The position numbers and the translations under genes are program-made. Source: an uncultured Butyrivibrio sp. (lineage in GTDB: Bacteria > Bacillota > Clostridia > Lachnospirales > Lachnospiraceae). Taken from it: a stretch of DNA of 64,000 bases. Numbering within the stretch: the stretch's first letter is position 1; each line of letters opens with the position of its first letter. Shown here one piece after another: positions 25,989-34,110 of the stretch. The notes beneath the pieces are model-generated. The model ran no database searches, was not told where the DNA came from, and was given only the letters and a program-made list of their open reading frames with translations. The stretch lies in the NCBI GenBank assembly GCA_945928575.1, contig CAMENP010000014.1, forward strand, positions 1 through 64,000. The letters are read 5' to 3'.

Positions 25989-27299
25989 TTATTCTGCTGC
26001 TGCCTTAGGAGCTGCTTTCTCAACTGCCTTAGACGCAATAAGCTCTGCTGCTTTCTGGATTGCAAGGTCTGACATGATCTGCTCTTTCTCGTTATCTCCG
26101 AGGATCTCTTTAACCTTGTCAACTTCCATCTTATACATATCAGCCATTCTCTTTACTTCTTCTTCGAAGTCGTCTTCTGTAGCTGTGATATTCTCAGCCT
26201 TAACAACTGCCTCAAGAACAAGGCTGTTCTTAATTCTTGTAACTGCTTCCGGCTTAAGGCTCTCCATGAACTGCTGATGGTTGGAACCCATATACTGAAT
26301 ATACTGTTCGATTGAAAGTCCCTGCATCTGAAGTCTCTGGGCGAACTCGTTAACCATATTGTTAACCTGAAGCTTGATCATGCCTTCCGGAATCTCCATT
26401 GATGCATTCTCAACTGCCTTGGCAACTGCTCTTGCTTCTTTCTCTCTCTTAGCTTCTTCTTTCTTCTTCTCTGTAAGGTTCTTCTTGATATCAGCCTTAT
26501 AATCTGCAAGTGTCTCAAACTCAGAAACATCCTTTGCGAAATCATCATCAAGCTTAGGAAGTTCCTTAACCTTGATAGCCTTAACCGTTACCTTGAATGT
26601 AGCCGGCTTGCCTGCAAGCTCTGCTGCCTGGTAATTCTCGGGGAATGTTACGTTAACCTCAACCTCTTTACCGATCTTGGCTCCGATAAGCTGTTCCTCG
26701 AAGTTGTCGATAAATGAGTGTGAACCGATTGTAAGAGGATAATCTGTTCCCTTACCGCCTTCAAACGGAACGCCGTCAACAAATCCTTCAAAATCAATGA
26801 CTGCCTGGTCTTTATCTTTTACGCCTCTGCTTGTAACATCTACAAGTCTTGCATTCTGCTCTCTTACTTTCTCAAGCTCTGCCTTAACATCGTCTGCTGT
26901 TACCTTGGTGTCTACTTTCTCGATCTCAACTCCGAGATAATCGCCAAGTGTTACCTCAGGCTTAAGTGCAACTTCTGCTGTGAAAATGAAGCTCTTGCCT
27001 TTCTCAATCTGTGTAACATCGATTTCCGGCTGTGATACGATATCAAGCTTGCTTTCTTCAGCTGCCTTTGAATATTCCTCAGGAATAAGGATATTGGCTG
27101 CATCTTCATAGAAAACTCCTGCTCCGTATACTTTCTCTATTACAGCGCGAGGTACTTTACCTTTTCTGAAACCGTTAACCGCGATTTTGTTTTTATTTTT
27201 CTCGTAAGCTTTCTGAAGAGCTTTCTCGAAATCCTCTGCAGATACCTCGATAGTAAGTTTTGCCATGTTTTTCTCTAAATTTTCTACTGTAAAACTCAT
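25989..27299 (-). CDS. tig: Trigger factor
   Basis: A 436-residue ribosome-associated chaperone and prolyl isomerase. The N-terminal domain holds the ribosome-docking loop GFRKGKVPR (about 43-51), the FKBP-type PPIase domain begins near VIDFEGFVDG (about 165), and the helical C-terminal arms run to an Ala/Lys-rich tail (KAAPKAAAE). It helps nascent chains fold at the exit tunnel. First gene of the tig-clpP transcript, with a near-consensus promoter upstream. Confidence 0.97.
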   Translation of the reverse strand: MSFTVENLEKNMAKLTIEVSAEDFEKALQKAYEKNKNKIAVNGFRKGKVPRAVIEKVYGAGVFYEDAANILIPEEYSKAAEESKLDIVSQPEIDVTQIEKGKSFIFTAEVALKPEVTLGDYLGVEIEKVDTKVTADDVKAELEKVREQNARLVDVTSRGVKDKDQAVIDFEGFVDGVPFEGGKGTDYPLTIGSHSFIDNFEEQLIGAKIGKEVEVNVTFPENYQAAELAGKPATFKVTVKAIKVKELPKLDDDFAKDVSEFETLADYKADIKKNLTEKKKEEAKREKEARAVAKAVENASMEIPEGMIKLQVNNMVNEFAQRLQMQGLSIEQYIQYMGSNHQQFMESLKPEAVTRIKNSLVLEAVVKAENITATEDDFEEEVKRMADMYKMEVDKVKEILGDNEKEQIMSDLAIQKAAELIASKAVEKAAPKAAAE

Positions 27300-27408
27300 T
27301 TTAAAAATTTCCTCCTTGCGATGAAAAACCGTGATTTATATATATGTATCCGCCATAGATGTGCAGCGCAGATCCGGCAGACACCACATTAACGGTCATA
27401 CAGCGGGT

Positions 27409-27438
27409 ATTATAGCACAAAGAGCATCGGAATGTCAA
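27409..27438 (-). promoter_or_regulatory. Promoter of tig-clpP
   Basis: Minus-strand TTGACA (27433-27438) and TATAAT (27409-27414), both perfect, spaced 18 bp. No CtsR-type heptad repeat or CIRCE element was found nearby. Confidence 0.75.
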
Positions 27439-27484
27439 CAAATTATAGGGTTTTGTCGGGCTTTTTCGGGCTGTGTCAAAAAAC

Positions 27485-27513
27485 TTGCGGTTTGATGTTT
27501 CTTATAGTAGAAT
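27485..27513 (+). promoter_or_regulatory. Promoter of the three-gene ABC-2 operon
   Basis: TTGCGG (27485-27490) and TAGAAT (27508-27513), 17 bp apart; AAGGAG follows at 27531-27536. Confidence 0.5.
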
Positions 27514-27544
27514 TAGTCTGTTATTATTTTAAGGAGATTGTATC

Positions 27545-28225
27545 ATGTCATACATAGAGGTATCACATATCAGCAAAAGTTACGGCAGGAAGAAAATTCT
27601 TAACGATATTACATTCACCGCCGACAAAGGAGAATGCATCGGAATCGTCGGAGCCAACGGTTGCGGCAAATCAACGCTTCTTAAGGTTTTGTGCGGAGCG
27701 CACAGACCCGACTCGGGCGATATAATTTACGGAGGATTCCACCCTCTTTCACGCAAGTCCGCTTTCAGGAAACTGGTCGGATATGTTCCTCAGGAAAATC
27801 CGCTTTTTGACAATCTTACTGTACTTGACAATCTTAAACTATGGTACTGTGACAGCACGCATAGTCTCAAAAACGATATTGATAACGGCATTATTGCCGA
27901 TTTCGGAATAGATAAATATCTTCATTCCACCGTAAGCACCCTTTCCGGAGGCATGAAGAAGCGGTTAAGCATTGCGTGTTCAATCGCCAAGGATCCTTCC
28001 ATACTCATTCTCGACGAACCCGGCGCCTCTCTTGACATCGTCTGTAAAGAAGATATCAAAAATTACATGTCAAAATATATTTCCCGCGGCGGGATTATAA
28101 TAATCGCAAGCCACGAGGAAGGCGAACTTTCCGTATGCAGCCGGATGTTTCTCATGAATGGCGGTGTACTTTCCGACATTGCGCCGAAAACGCCGCTTTC
28201 ATCTCTTATGGGGAGGCTTAAATGA
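27545..28225 (+). CDS. ABC transporter ATP-binding protein
   Basis: A 226-residue ATPase: Walker A GANGCGKST (about 36-44), signature LSGGMKKRL (about 136-144), Walker B ILILDEP and switch His in IASHE. It is short, lacking a C-terminal regulatory extension. It overlaps the following permease gene by 4 bases (ATGA). The set of one ATPase with two ABC-2 permeases resembles LnrLMN-type drug exporters, but no substrate can be inferred. AAGGAG lies 8 bases from the ATG. Confidence 0.88.
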   Translation: MSYIEVSHISKSYGRKKILNDITFTADKGECIGIVGANGCGKSTLLKVLCGAHRPDSGDIIYGGFHPLSRKSAFRKLVGYVPQENPLFDNLTVLDNLKLWYCDSTHSLKNDIDNGIIADFGIDKYLHSTVSTLSGGMKKRLSIACSIAKDPSILILDEPGASLDIVCKEDIKNYMSKYISRGGIIIIASHEEGELSVCSRMFLMNGGVLSDIAPKTPLSSLMGRLK

Positions 28226-29433
28226 TAAGAAAACATTTTCTTTTTGCCCTATTCCAGATAAAATCAACATTGCGCATAATACCGAGGCTTTTATTATGCG
28301 GAATCGTTTTTCTCGCGGTAATATCGGTAATCGGAATATGCGGAAACAACATGCTTTCCGATGATTCCGGCCGTCAGATGGATGTAAATATAGCTGCCGT
28401 TATGCCACCGGACGATTCGGCAGTGTCTGTGGGTTTCCAAGTCATCCAGAATATGGACAGCATCAAGTCCATCTGTCGTTTTATCGCAATGGACAAAGAC
28501 GCAGCCTACGCTGCCCTGGCAAGAGGCGAGATATCCGCCATCGTGGAGATTCCCGAAGGTTTCGTAGATGATCTGATGTATGGAGTTAACACTCCGGCAA
28601 CAATCGTGATCCCGGAAAGTGCAGGAATGGAAACTCTTATTTTCAGGTCAATGATGAGTGCAGGCGCCAAATCTCTTGCCACATCCGAAGCAGGCATATA
28701 TGCGGTGAGCGATTTTCTCGAATATTACGGATATGATGAATATGTAACTCCATCACAGGATGAATTATATGATTTTTATATGAAATACGCTTTTAACCGT
28801 ATGTATTTTTTCAAAGCCGACAAGGTGTCCGCAACAGGTCAGACTTCGACTGCCGGTTACTACATATGTTCCGGTATCGTACTGATATTAATAATGTGCG
28901 GTGCCATTGCGATCGACCGTTTTTCCAACAGGCCGCGCGCGGTCATGGAATCACTGCGTACGGGAGGAATCGGCAATATCTATGTACGCATATGTGAATA
29001 CGCCGGTGTTGTCATTACTTTCTTCATAATTATGCTGGCAGCACTTTTTATCGTAAATCTGACGCCGGCATCCGTGTATATATCGCTCAATGCACATGTC
29101 ATTGCAGCTCTTGTTCTGATCACCGCATGTGCAATAAGTTATATAATGTTCCTATGCTGTATCGGTGATGGCGGATTAATAAGCATGTTATGTATTTTCG
29201 GTACCGGGATTTTTATGATGTACGCATGCGGGCGTATACTTCCGGAGCCATATCTCCCGGATGCGGTAAACAGTATCGGAAATTATCTTCCGGTAAAAAG
29301 CATGTGCGCCCTTATGGAATCGGTTTTCTATGGTACCGGAGCCGGACACGGCATTTTGGTATGTGTTATTTATACTATTATTTTTATAAGCGGTTCACTT
29401 ATAGCAACTGCAGTTAAAGGGAGGGAACGATAA
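28222..29433 (+). CDS. ABC-2 family permease, subunit 1
   Basis: A 403-residue permease with an N-terminal transmembrane helix (about 24-46), a large extracytoplasmic domain of about 160 residues containing AALARGEISAIVEIPEGF, and five to six C-terminal hydrophobic segments. This matches the ABC2_membrane_3/YhgE-like layout of LnrM/LnrN-type subunits. The block AALARGEISAIVEIP is the family's recurring segment in which a peripheral substrate-facing domain is displayed outside. It is coupled on both sides by overlaps of 4 and 1 bases. Confidence 0.82.
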   Translation: MIRKHFLFALFQIKSTLRIIPRLLLCGIVFLAVISVIGICGNNMLSDDSGRQMDVNIAAVMPPDDSAVSVGFQVIQNMDSIKSICRFIAMDKDAAYAALARGEISAIVEIPEGFVDDLMYGVNTPATIVIPESAGMETLIFRSMMSAGAKSLATSEAGIYAVSDFLEYYGYDEYVTPSQDELYDFYMKYAFNRMYFFKADKVSATGQTSTAGYYICSGIVLILIMCGAIAIDRFSNRPRAVMESLRTGGIGNIYVRICEYAGVVITFFIIMLAALFIVNLTPASVYISLNAHVIAALVLITACAISYIMFLCCIGDGGLISMLCIFGTGIFMMYACGRILPEPYLPDAVNSIGNYLPVKSMCALMESVFYGTGAGHGILVCVIYTIIFISGSLIATAVKGRER

Positions 29434-30494
29434 TGCGGAATTTTATTACATGGTTCGGTATCATCGGCAAACATCTTCTTAAGAATCCGCTGATACCCGT
29501 ATTTATAGTTCTTATTCCGGTAATCTGCGTTGTGAGCACGATATTCCGTAAAAACGATGTCCAAAGCGCATACCGCGCCGGGATATATGTCGACGGAAAC
29601 GATTATGTATCAAGCGAGTTAGCTGATGCCTTGCTTAAATATGACGGTTCTTACGAGTTCATTGAATATAATGATGTCGATGAATTATATAAGGATGTTA
29701 AGAATTCTTATCTGATAAGCGGTTTTATTTTTCCGGACGACTTAAGTATCAAAGCTGCCGATATAAACTGTGAGGACGCAATCCTTGTAATCCAGCAGCC
29801 GTCCAATTCCATTCAGGGTTCGATTAACGAAATTGTATATTCCGAGCTTATCGCAATAGAAGGGCGCACAATAATCACAGAACACATTGAATCTCTGGGG
29901 CTCTTCAATATGGCTGATACCGAATATACCGACAGGCTTATGGCTTATTACAGCCGCTACCTTGACAGCGATGTTACATTCCATCTGCTCTACAAGACAT
30001 ACGGTATCAACGGAATACAGGAAAGCAACGATTCCATAGGTAAAATCACGTTCCCTGTCCGCGGAATACTTGCCGTACTTGTATTTTTGTCGGCGCTTTA
30101 CGGTTCCGTTACATATCTGAAAGACATTGAATACGGAAGTTTTGCGGCCGTTGGCGGTTCCAGGAGAATCCTGTGCCGGTTCATTTATCCGCTTATTCCT
30201 TCCATACTTTTCGGAATTATGACCTTAATCTCACTTGGGATTTCCGGCAATTCATCCGGCGTATGGATTGAAATCCCGGCTATGCTTATGCTGATCGTGC
30301 TGAGCAGTATATTCTCTGCCGTATTTTCATTAATCGTGCGACGCAGCCGTATTTTTACCGCATGCATACCTATGCTGTTACTCGGTTCTCTTATATTCTG
30401 CCCGGTATTTATCAACGCCGGCAGCTACATTCCGGCCGCACGATTTGCAGAGAAATTGTTTATGCCTTATTATTATCTTGAATTATTCATGTGA
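29433..30494 (+). CDS. ABC-2 family permease, subunit 2
   Basis: A 353-residue permease with the same architecture as the preceding gene: one N-terminal helix (about 15-38), an extracytoplasmic domain (about 40-205) with YLISGFIFPDDLSI and C-terminal hydrophobic segments. The two permeases are diverged paralogues and probably form a heterodimer. The ATG overlaps the previous stop (TAATG). A strong terminator follows at 30502, so the operon ends here. Confidence 0.8.
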   Translation: MRNFITWFGIIGKHLLKNPLIPVFIVLIPVICVVSTIFRKNDVQSAYRAGIYVDGNDYVSSELADALLKYDGSYEFIEYNDVDELYKDVKNSYLISGFIFPDDLSIKAADINCEDAILVIQQPSNSIQGSINEIVYSELIAIEGRTIITEHIESLGLFNMADTEYTDRLMAYYSRYLDSDVTFHLLYKTYGINGIQESNDSIGKITFPVRGILAVLVFLSALYGSVTYLKDIEYGSFAAVGGSRRILCRFIYPLIPSILFGIMTLISLGISGNSSGVWIEIPAMLMLIVLSSIFSAVFSLIVRRSRIFTACIPMLLLGSLIFCPVFINAGSYIPAARFAEKLFMPYYYLELFM

Positions 30495-30501
30495 TAAAAG
30501 C

Positions 30502-30547
30502 GAAAATCCGATACAAGCCGGGTAATCCCGGTCTATATCGGATTTTC
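30502..30547. terminator. Strong bidirectional terminator
   Basis: A 12-bp outer stem (30502-30513 with 30536-30547) encloses a second GC stem (GCCGGG/CCCGGT). It ends the plus-strand ABC operon; its flanking A and T tracts also suit the minus-strand spore-protein gene that stops at 30581. Confidence 0.85.
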
Positions 30548-30580
30548 TTTGTCAGTTTAACAACAGGATATGATTATCCG

Positions 30581-30793
30581 TTATTTAGATGACATCTGCT
30601 CTTCCTGCTGCTTGATCATCTTTCTGACCATCTCGCCGCCGATTGAGCCTGCCTGACGTGAAGTCAGATCACCGTTGTAACCCTCTTTTAAAGGTACTCC
30701 AAGCTCTGAAGCAACTTCCATCTTAAACTTGTCCATTGCTCCCTTTGCTTCAGGAACGCTCATTTTGTTACTTGAATTTGAATAACTTGCCAT
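30581..30793 (-). CDS. Alpha/beta-type small acid-soluble spore protein
   Basis: A 70-residue SASP, which coats spore DNA and protects it from UV and chemicals. Family blocks are KMEVASELGVPL, YNGDLTSRQAGSIGGEMVRKM and the acidic GPR-cleavage region upstream (family EF/IA-type), the latter only loosely conserved here. A strong GGAGGTGA is placed 7 bases from the ATG. Expression should be confined to the forespore under sigma G; a CATAATA -10-like sequence is present upstream. It is the clearest sign of sporulation ability in this window. Confidence 0.93.
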   Translation of the reverse strand: MASYSNSSNKMSVPEAKGAMDKFKMEVASELGVPLKEGYNGDLTSRQAGSIGGEMVRKMIKQQEEQMSSK

Positions 30794-30861
30794 GATTGTT
30801 CACCTCCATGCGTGATTTAATGTTTCGGTGGGATTCTCTTAACGAAAACCCTATATTTTCT

Positions 30862-30892
30862 CAACAGCCTTTGCTGTTGTGGTATTATTATG
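30862..30892 (-). promoter_or_regulatory. Putative sigma-G -10 and 5' mRNA hairpin of the spore-protein gene
   Basis: CATAATA (30886-30892 on the minus strand) fits the sigma-G -10 consensus CATnmTA; the -35 is not convincing. Seven bases downstream a perfect 7-bp hairpin CAACAGC/GCTGTTG with a 4-base loop (30862-30879) would occupy the extreme 5' end of the mRNA. Confidence 0.4.
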
Positions 30893-30923
30893 CGCATGGA
30901 CTTTTTAAATATAATGGCAATTT

Positions 30924-31466
30924 TTAGTATTGAATTTTACCTTTGATAAGATCCGCATTCGCCTTATCACTCATCACTTCAAGGAGTTCAAGTCCCATAT
31001 CAACGGTCTTGCCCATTCCCTTGCCTGTAATGACATTACCGTCTCTTACAACACCGGCTCCGGTGCTTTCCGCTCCGTAAAGGTCATCCTCGTATCCCGG
31101 AAAACAGGTTGCCTTACGCCCTTTAAGTATATTGTGGTGTCCGAGGATACTTGGTGCCGCACATATCGCAGCAAGTATCTTACCCTCAGCATAATATCTG
31201 TCAATCAGTTTCGAGAGTCCCTCGTGGGCCTCAAGATTAGGTGTTCCCGGAACTCCACCCGGAAGAAAGAGTGCATCCCCGTCGTTAAAATCAAGATTTT
31301 CAAAAAGTTCATCTGCTTCAACAGGTATCCTGTGTGATGATGTTACCATGCGGTTACCGCTTATCGAAACCGTGCATACATCAACCTTTCCTCTTCTTAA
31401 AATATCAATCACTCCAAGTGCCTCAACAGTCTCAAATCCGTCTGCTAAGAAAGCATATAATTTCAT
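30924..31466 (-). CDS. DJ-1/PfpI family protein
   Basis: A 180-residue protein of the DJ-1/ThiJ/PfpI fold. The nucleophile elbow is AICAAP with Cys near residue 102, the early Glu is in DGFETVEAL, and the oxyanion side is LPGGVPGTPNL. DJ-1 type members are reported as glyoxalase/deglycase or oxidative-stress proteins; the exact activity here is undetermined. The ATG at 31466 has AAAGGA 8 bases upstream; an alternative ATG at 31475 would sit inside that site. It is divergent from the CYTH gene. Confidence 0.87.
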   Translation of the reverse strand: MKLYAFLADGFETVEALGVIDILRRGKVDVCTVSISGNRMVTSSHRIPVEADELFENLDFNDGDALFLPGGVPGTPNLEAHEGLSKLIDRYYAEGKILAAICAAPSILGHHNILKGRKATCFPGYEDDLYGAESTGAGVVRDGNVITGKGMGKTVDMGLELLEVMSDKANADLIKGKIQY

Positions 31467-31535
31467 AATTTTCATCCTTTCTGTGGTTATTTTACTTCTT
31501 ATGTGTTATTTTATCCTTATAGGAGGTATTATTCA

Positions 31536-32000
31536 ATGGAAATCGAAAGAAAATTTCTCGTCAAAAAAATTCCGCCCGTTCTCGATAGTTGTAAAAAAAG
31601 ATATATAGAGCAGGCTTATCTGTGCACTTCACCAACTGTACGGGTGCGACGCGATAATGATGATTATTATCTTACTTATAAAGGCAAAGGATTCATTGTA
31701 CGTGAGGAATATAATCTTCCTCTTACCAAAGAATCCTATGAGCACCTTCTTTCCAAAGCCGACGGTATTATAATTACCAAAACCAGATATGAGATTCCGG
31801 ACGGTGACGGTCTTACAATAGAACTTGATATTTTTGAAGGCGAATACAAAGGACTGATACTCGCGGAAGTGGAATTTGCCACCGAAGAAGATGCCGCCTC
31901 ATACACTCCACCCGGCTGGTTCGGAGAGGATGTAAGTGAACGTGCCGAATTCTGTAACAGTTATCTCAGTGCACATTGCTGTCGAGATATCCCGTTATAA
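31536..32000 (+). CDS. CYTH domain protein (triphosphate tunnel metalloenzyme family)
   Basis: A 154-residue CYTH protein. The defining EIERKFLV (residues 2-9) begins the tunnel fold, followed by the basic/acidic strands PTVRVRR, YYLTYKGKG, TKTRYEI, LTIELDIFEG and AEVEFATEEDA. The family hydrolyses triphosphates such as inorganic tripolyphosphate or thiamine triphosphate using divalent metal. AGGAGGT lies 8 bases upstream of ATG 31536, which is preferred to an earlier ATG at 31503. Its last 35 bases overlap the end of the convergent response-regulator gene. Confidence 0.9.
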   Translation: MEIERKFLVKKIPPVLDSCKKRYIEQAYLCTSPTVRVRRDNDDYYLTYKGKGFIVREEYNLPLTKESYEHLLSKADGIIITKTRYEIPDGDGLTIELDIFEGEYKGLILAEVEFATEEDAASYTPPGWFGEDVSERAEFCNSYLSAHCCRDIPL

Positions 32001-32772
32001 ATTCAGACCACGAATATTGTGACATAAATTCGCCGTGATAATTGTTTATAGCATGCACATCTCCGGCCTGGAAATCATAATAATCGCACTTGATATATCT
32101 CGGATTTATCGCAATACTGTTAAAATCTTTAATTACAATATCTTCTATGTGATATTTTTTCAAAGAATTGATCATAGAAGATATTACTTTACGTGCATAT
32201 GATTTCTGTCTTGACTCTCCATCTTCATTTTCAAAAATCACTCCGGCGAGTTCCCCGACAGTACATGACGCCCCGTCACGGCTTACCAGATAAGCCAATG
32301 CTTCTTTGGATTTCGCCCTCTCAAATTTCACTGTTTCACCGCCTGATGTAAATACTTCAAAATTACCAAAACATTTCACAACCGCACGCACATCTTTGCC
32401 TATATCCGGTTCTGTCACGGGATTGCGCAGATCATCAAGTTCCGCACGCACTTTCTCCGGTGTCACCGGCTTATAAATATATCCGCTTGCATGCATCTGC
32501 ATGGCCTGTCCCGTATATTCATCATAACCGGTAACAAATATAATATTTACCAACGGAGCAATATTTTTTAATTTACCGGCAAGTTCTATTCCTGTCATTC
32601 CGCGCATCTTAATATCAAGAAAAGCCACATCCGGTTTATTATTCTGTACATATTCCATAAGCTCCGATGTCTTTCTGAATGTTGCAAGTTCCGCATCCGG
32701 TGCCGTTTTCGTAATAGCATCCGCAAGCATCTCAAGCGCAAGCTGTTCATCATCAATAGCCACAATTCTCAT
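31966..32772 (-). CDS. Response regulator with SARP-like C-terminal domain
   Basis: A 268-residue regulator. The receiver domain (1-118) has the acidic pair DDE, phospho-acceptor Asp in FLDIKM (about residue 55) and Lys105 in YKPVTP. The C-terminal part begins CFGNFEVF and continues with FERAKSKEALAYLV, a winged helix of the OmpR/SARP (BTAD-associated) class, then helices ending MSQYSWSEFITGYL. The partner kinase is of the LytS type, which more often pairs with LytTR regulators. It overlaps that kinase gene by 4 bases. No target site could be identified in the window. Confidence 0.85.
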   Translation of the reverse strand: MRIVAIDDEQLALEMLADAITKTAPDAELATFRKTSELMEYVQNNKPDVAFLDIKMRGMTGIELAGKLKNIAPLVNIIFVTGYDEYTGQAMQMHASGYIYKPVTPEKVRAELDDLRNPVTEPDIGKDVRAVVKCFGNFEVFTSGGETVKFERAKSKEALAYLVSRDGASCTVGELAGVIFENEDGESRQKSYARKVISSMINSLKKYHIEDIVIKDFNSIAINPRYIKCDYYDFQAGDVHAINNYHGEFMSQYSWSEFITGYLDSNVH

Positions 32773-34049
32773 TCTTCCACCACCTTTGGTATTCTTATAG
32801 TCACTTTGGTTCCCTCTCCGATCCTGCTGTCGATATCAACCGTTCCGTGACAGCTCACTTCAATCCTGTTACATACATTACGTATTCCTATATGTTCCCT
32901 GTCATCGTTGTGCACCGCATTTATATCAAATCCGTGTCCGTCATCTTCAACAACAATAACATATTCCTTCTCGTTCTCAAAAGCAGAAAGTTTCACCGTT
33001 CCGCCGTCTTCTTTCTCTCCGGCGCCCCATTTCACGGCATTCTCTATTATCGGCTGCACCGAAAGTGCCGGAACATAGAAATCATCGGTCTTTATATCAT
33101 ATTCTACATTAAGTTCATCGCCGAATCTCAGTTTTTCCAGGTAAAGATATGTCCTTATATGATTAAGTTCTGTTTTGAAAGGAATCAGTTCTTTCTGGTC
33201 AATGGCATTCATATTGCTCCGCAGATAATCCGCAAAAGCAAGTGTCGCCTGCTTCGCTGTATCGGGATCGCTGTCGCACAGCCTTGCTATAGCCGTAAGT
33301 GAATTGTACAGGAAATGCGGCTTGATCTGAGAACGCATGATTGCAATCCTCGACTCCATCAGCTCCTGTTCCTGTTTGACATATTCCTCGGAGTACGAAA
33401 AGAGCATAAGCATAAGCATAAGTATTACAGATGCCGATGTCGTAAGAAGTATAATATATATTCCATAAATAAAAACCTGAACGATCATCGCGATCGACGG
33501 AGCTATAATATATATAAGGAATGATATCACTTCTTTGCGTGTGAGATTTTTGTGAAATGTTATAACATAAACCAGATCAAACATCATAAATATGAGTCCG
33601 AATATCTGGGCTGCCCAGTAATGTTTCGTTCTGTGGTATATATTATATTCATCTATATAATAATATAAATCCGTAAACTGTGAAATCACAAGCATGATTA
33701 TTGCAAAAATGCATACACCGGCAAGAATATTGATAATCTTACGTCCTGTGGCCGTATTTCCCACAGTGTCTATTATATAAAGCGACACAAGAAATCCCAG
33801 GACATAAGAACCGGCAAACTCACAGAAATTAAACACCGGAATGGCATTCATTGCAAACGAGGACATATTTCCTTTAAAAATAAGCCCGAACATATTGGCT
33901 GCAACGGTTACAACGTTCGTCACAAACATCGCAATAAATGTCTTAAAATTATTTCTCAGTATCCTGCGGCATATAAATGTGCTTCCTATGCCTATAAGGC
34001 ACAACAGGATACTGCATATATCAAGTCCTATATTATACGCATTCGTCAA
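32769..34049 (-). CDS. LytS-type sensor histidine kinase
   Basis: A 426-residue membrane kinase with seven or eight N-terminal transmembrane segments (about 1-215), a short coiled linker, the His_kinase block with the phospho-accepting His in KPHFLYNSL (about residue 245), and an HATPase domain with VQPIIENAVKWG and DDGHGFD. The start is TTG at 34049: no ATG in frame precedes the first helix, and GGTGG lies 7 bases upstream. That ribosome binding site is part of the 3' arm of the purA terminator hairpin. It senses an unknown signal and should phosphorylate the coupled response regulator. Confidence 0.85.
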   Translation of the reverse strand: MTNAYNIGLDICSILLCLIGIGSTFICRRILRNNFKTFIAMFVTNVVTVAANMFGLIFKGNMSSFAMNAIPVFNFCEFAGSYVLGFLVSLYIIDTVGNTATGRKIINILAGVCIFAIIMLVISQFTDLYYYIDEYNIYHRTKHYWAAQIFGLIFMMFDLVYVITFHKNLTRKEVISFLIYIIAPSIAMIVQVFIYGIYIILLTTSASVILMLMLMLFSYSEEYVKQEQELMESRIAIMRSQIKPHFLYNSLTAIARLCDSDPDTAKQATLAFADYLRSNMNAIDQKELIPFKTELNHIRTYLYLEKLRFGDELNVEYDIKTDDFYVPALSVQPIIENAVKWGAGEKEDGGTVKLSAFENEKEYVIVVEDDGHGFDINAVHNDDREHIGIRNVCNRIEVSCHGTVDIDSRIGEGTKVTIRIPKVVEE

Positions 34050-34051
34050 AA

Positions 34052-34097
34052 AAAGCCACCGCCTTTCTGTTACGAATTATAACACGGCGGTGGCTTT
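34052..34097 (-). terminator. purA terminator with a long loop
   Basis: A 12-bp stem (AAAGCCACCGCC 34052-34063 with its complement 34086-34097) is followed on the minus strand by seven or eight T residues. The 22-base loop is unusually long and contains TATAAT in the direction of the downstream kinase gene. Confidence 0.8.
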
Positions 34098-34105
34098 AAA
34101 GTCAC
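34076..34105 (-). promoter_or_regulatory. Putative promoter of the two-component operon, inside the terminator loop
   Basis: TATAAT (34076-34081, minus strand) lies in the loop of the purA terminator. GTGACT (34100-34105) is 18 bp upstream as an imperfect -35. Transcription would begin near 34069 and give an mRNA that carries only the 3' arm of the hairpin. Confidence 0.4.
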
Positions 34106-34110
34106 TAGAA

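Noticed and set aside
27300..27544. Possible CtsR or CIRCE element before tig-clpP
   Set aside because: No heptad direct repeat of the CtsR type and no TTAGCACTC dyad were found; only a plain consensus promoter is present.
34025..34049. TTGACG followed by TATAAT at the start of the sensor kinase gene
   Set aside because: Only 6 bp separate the two hexamers, so they cannot form a promoter; TTG is the start codon and TATAAT encodes Tyr-Asn.
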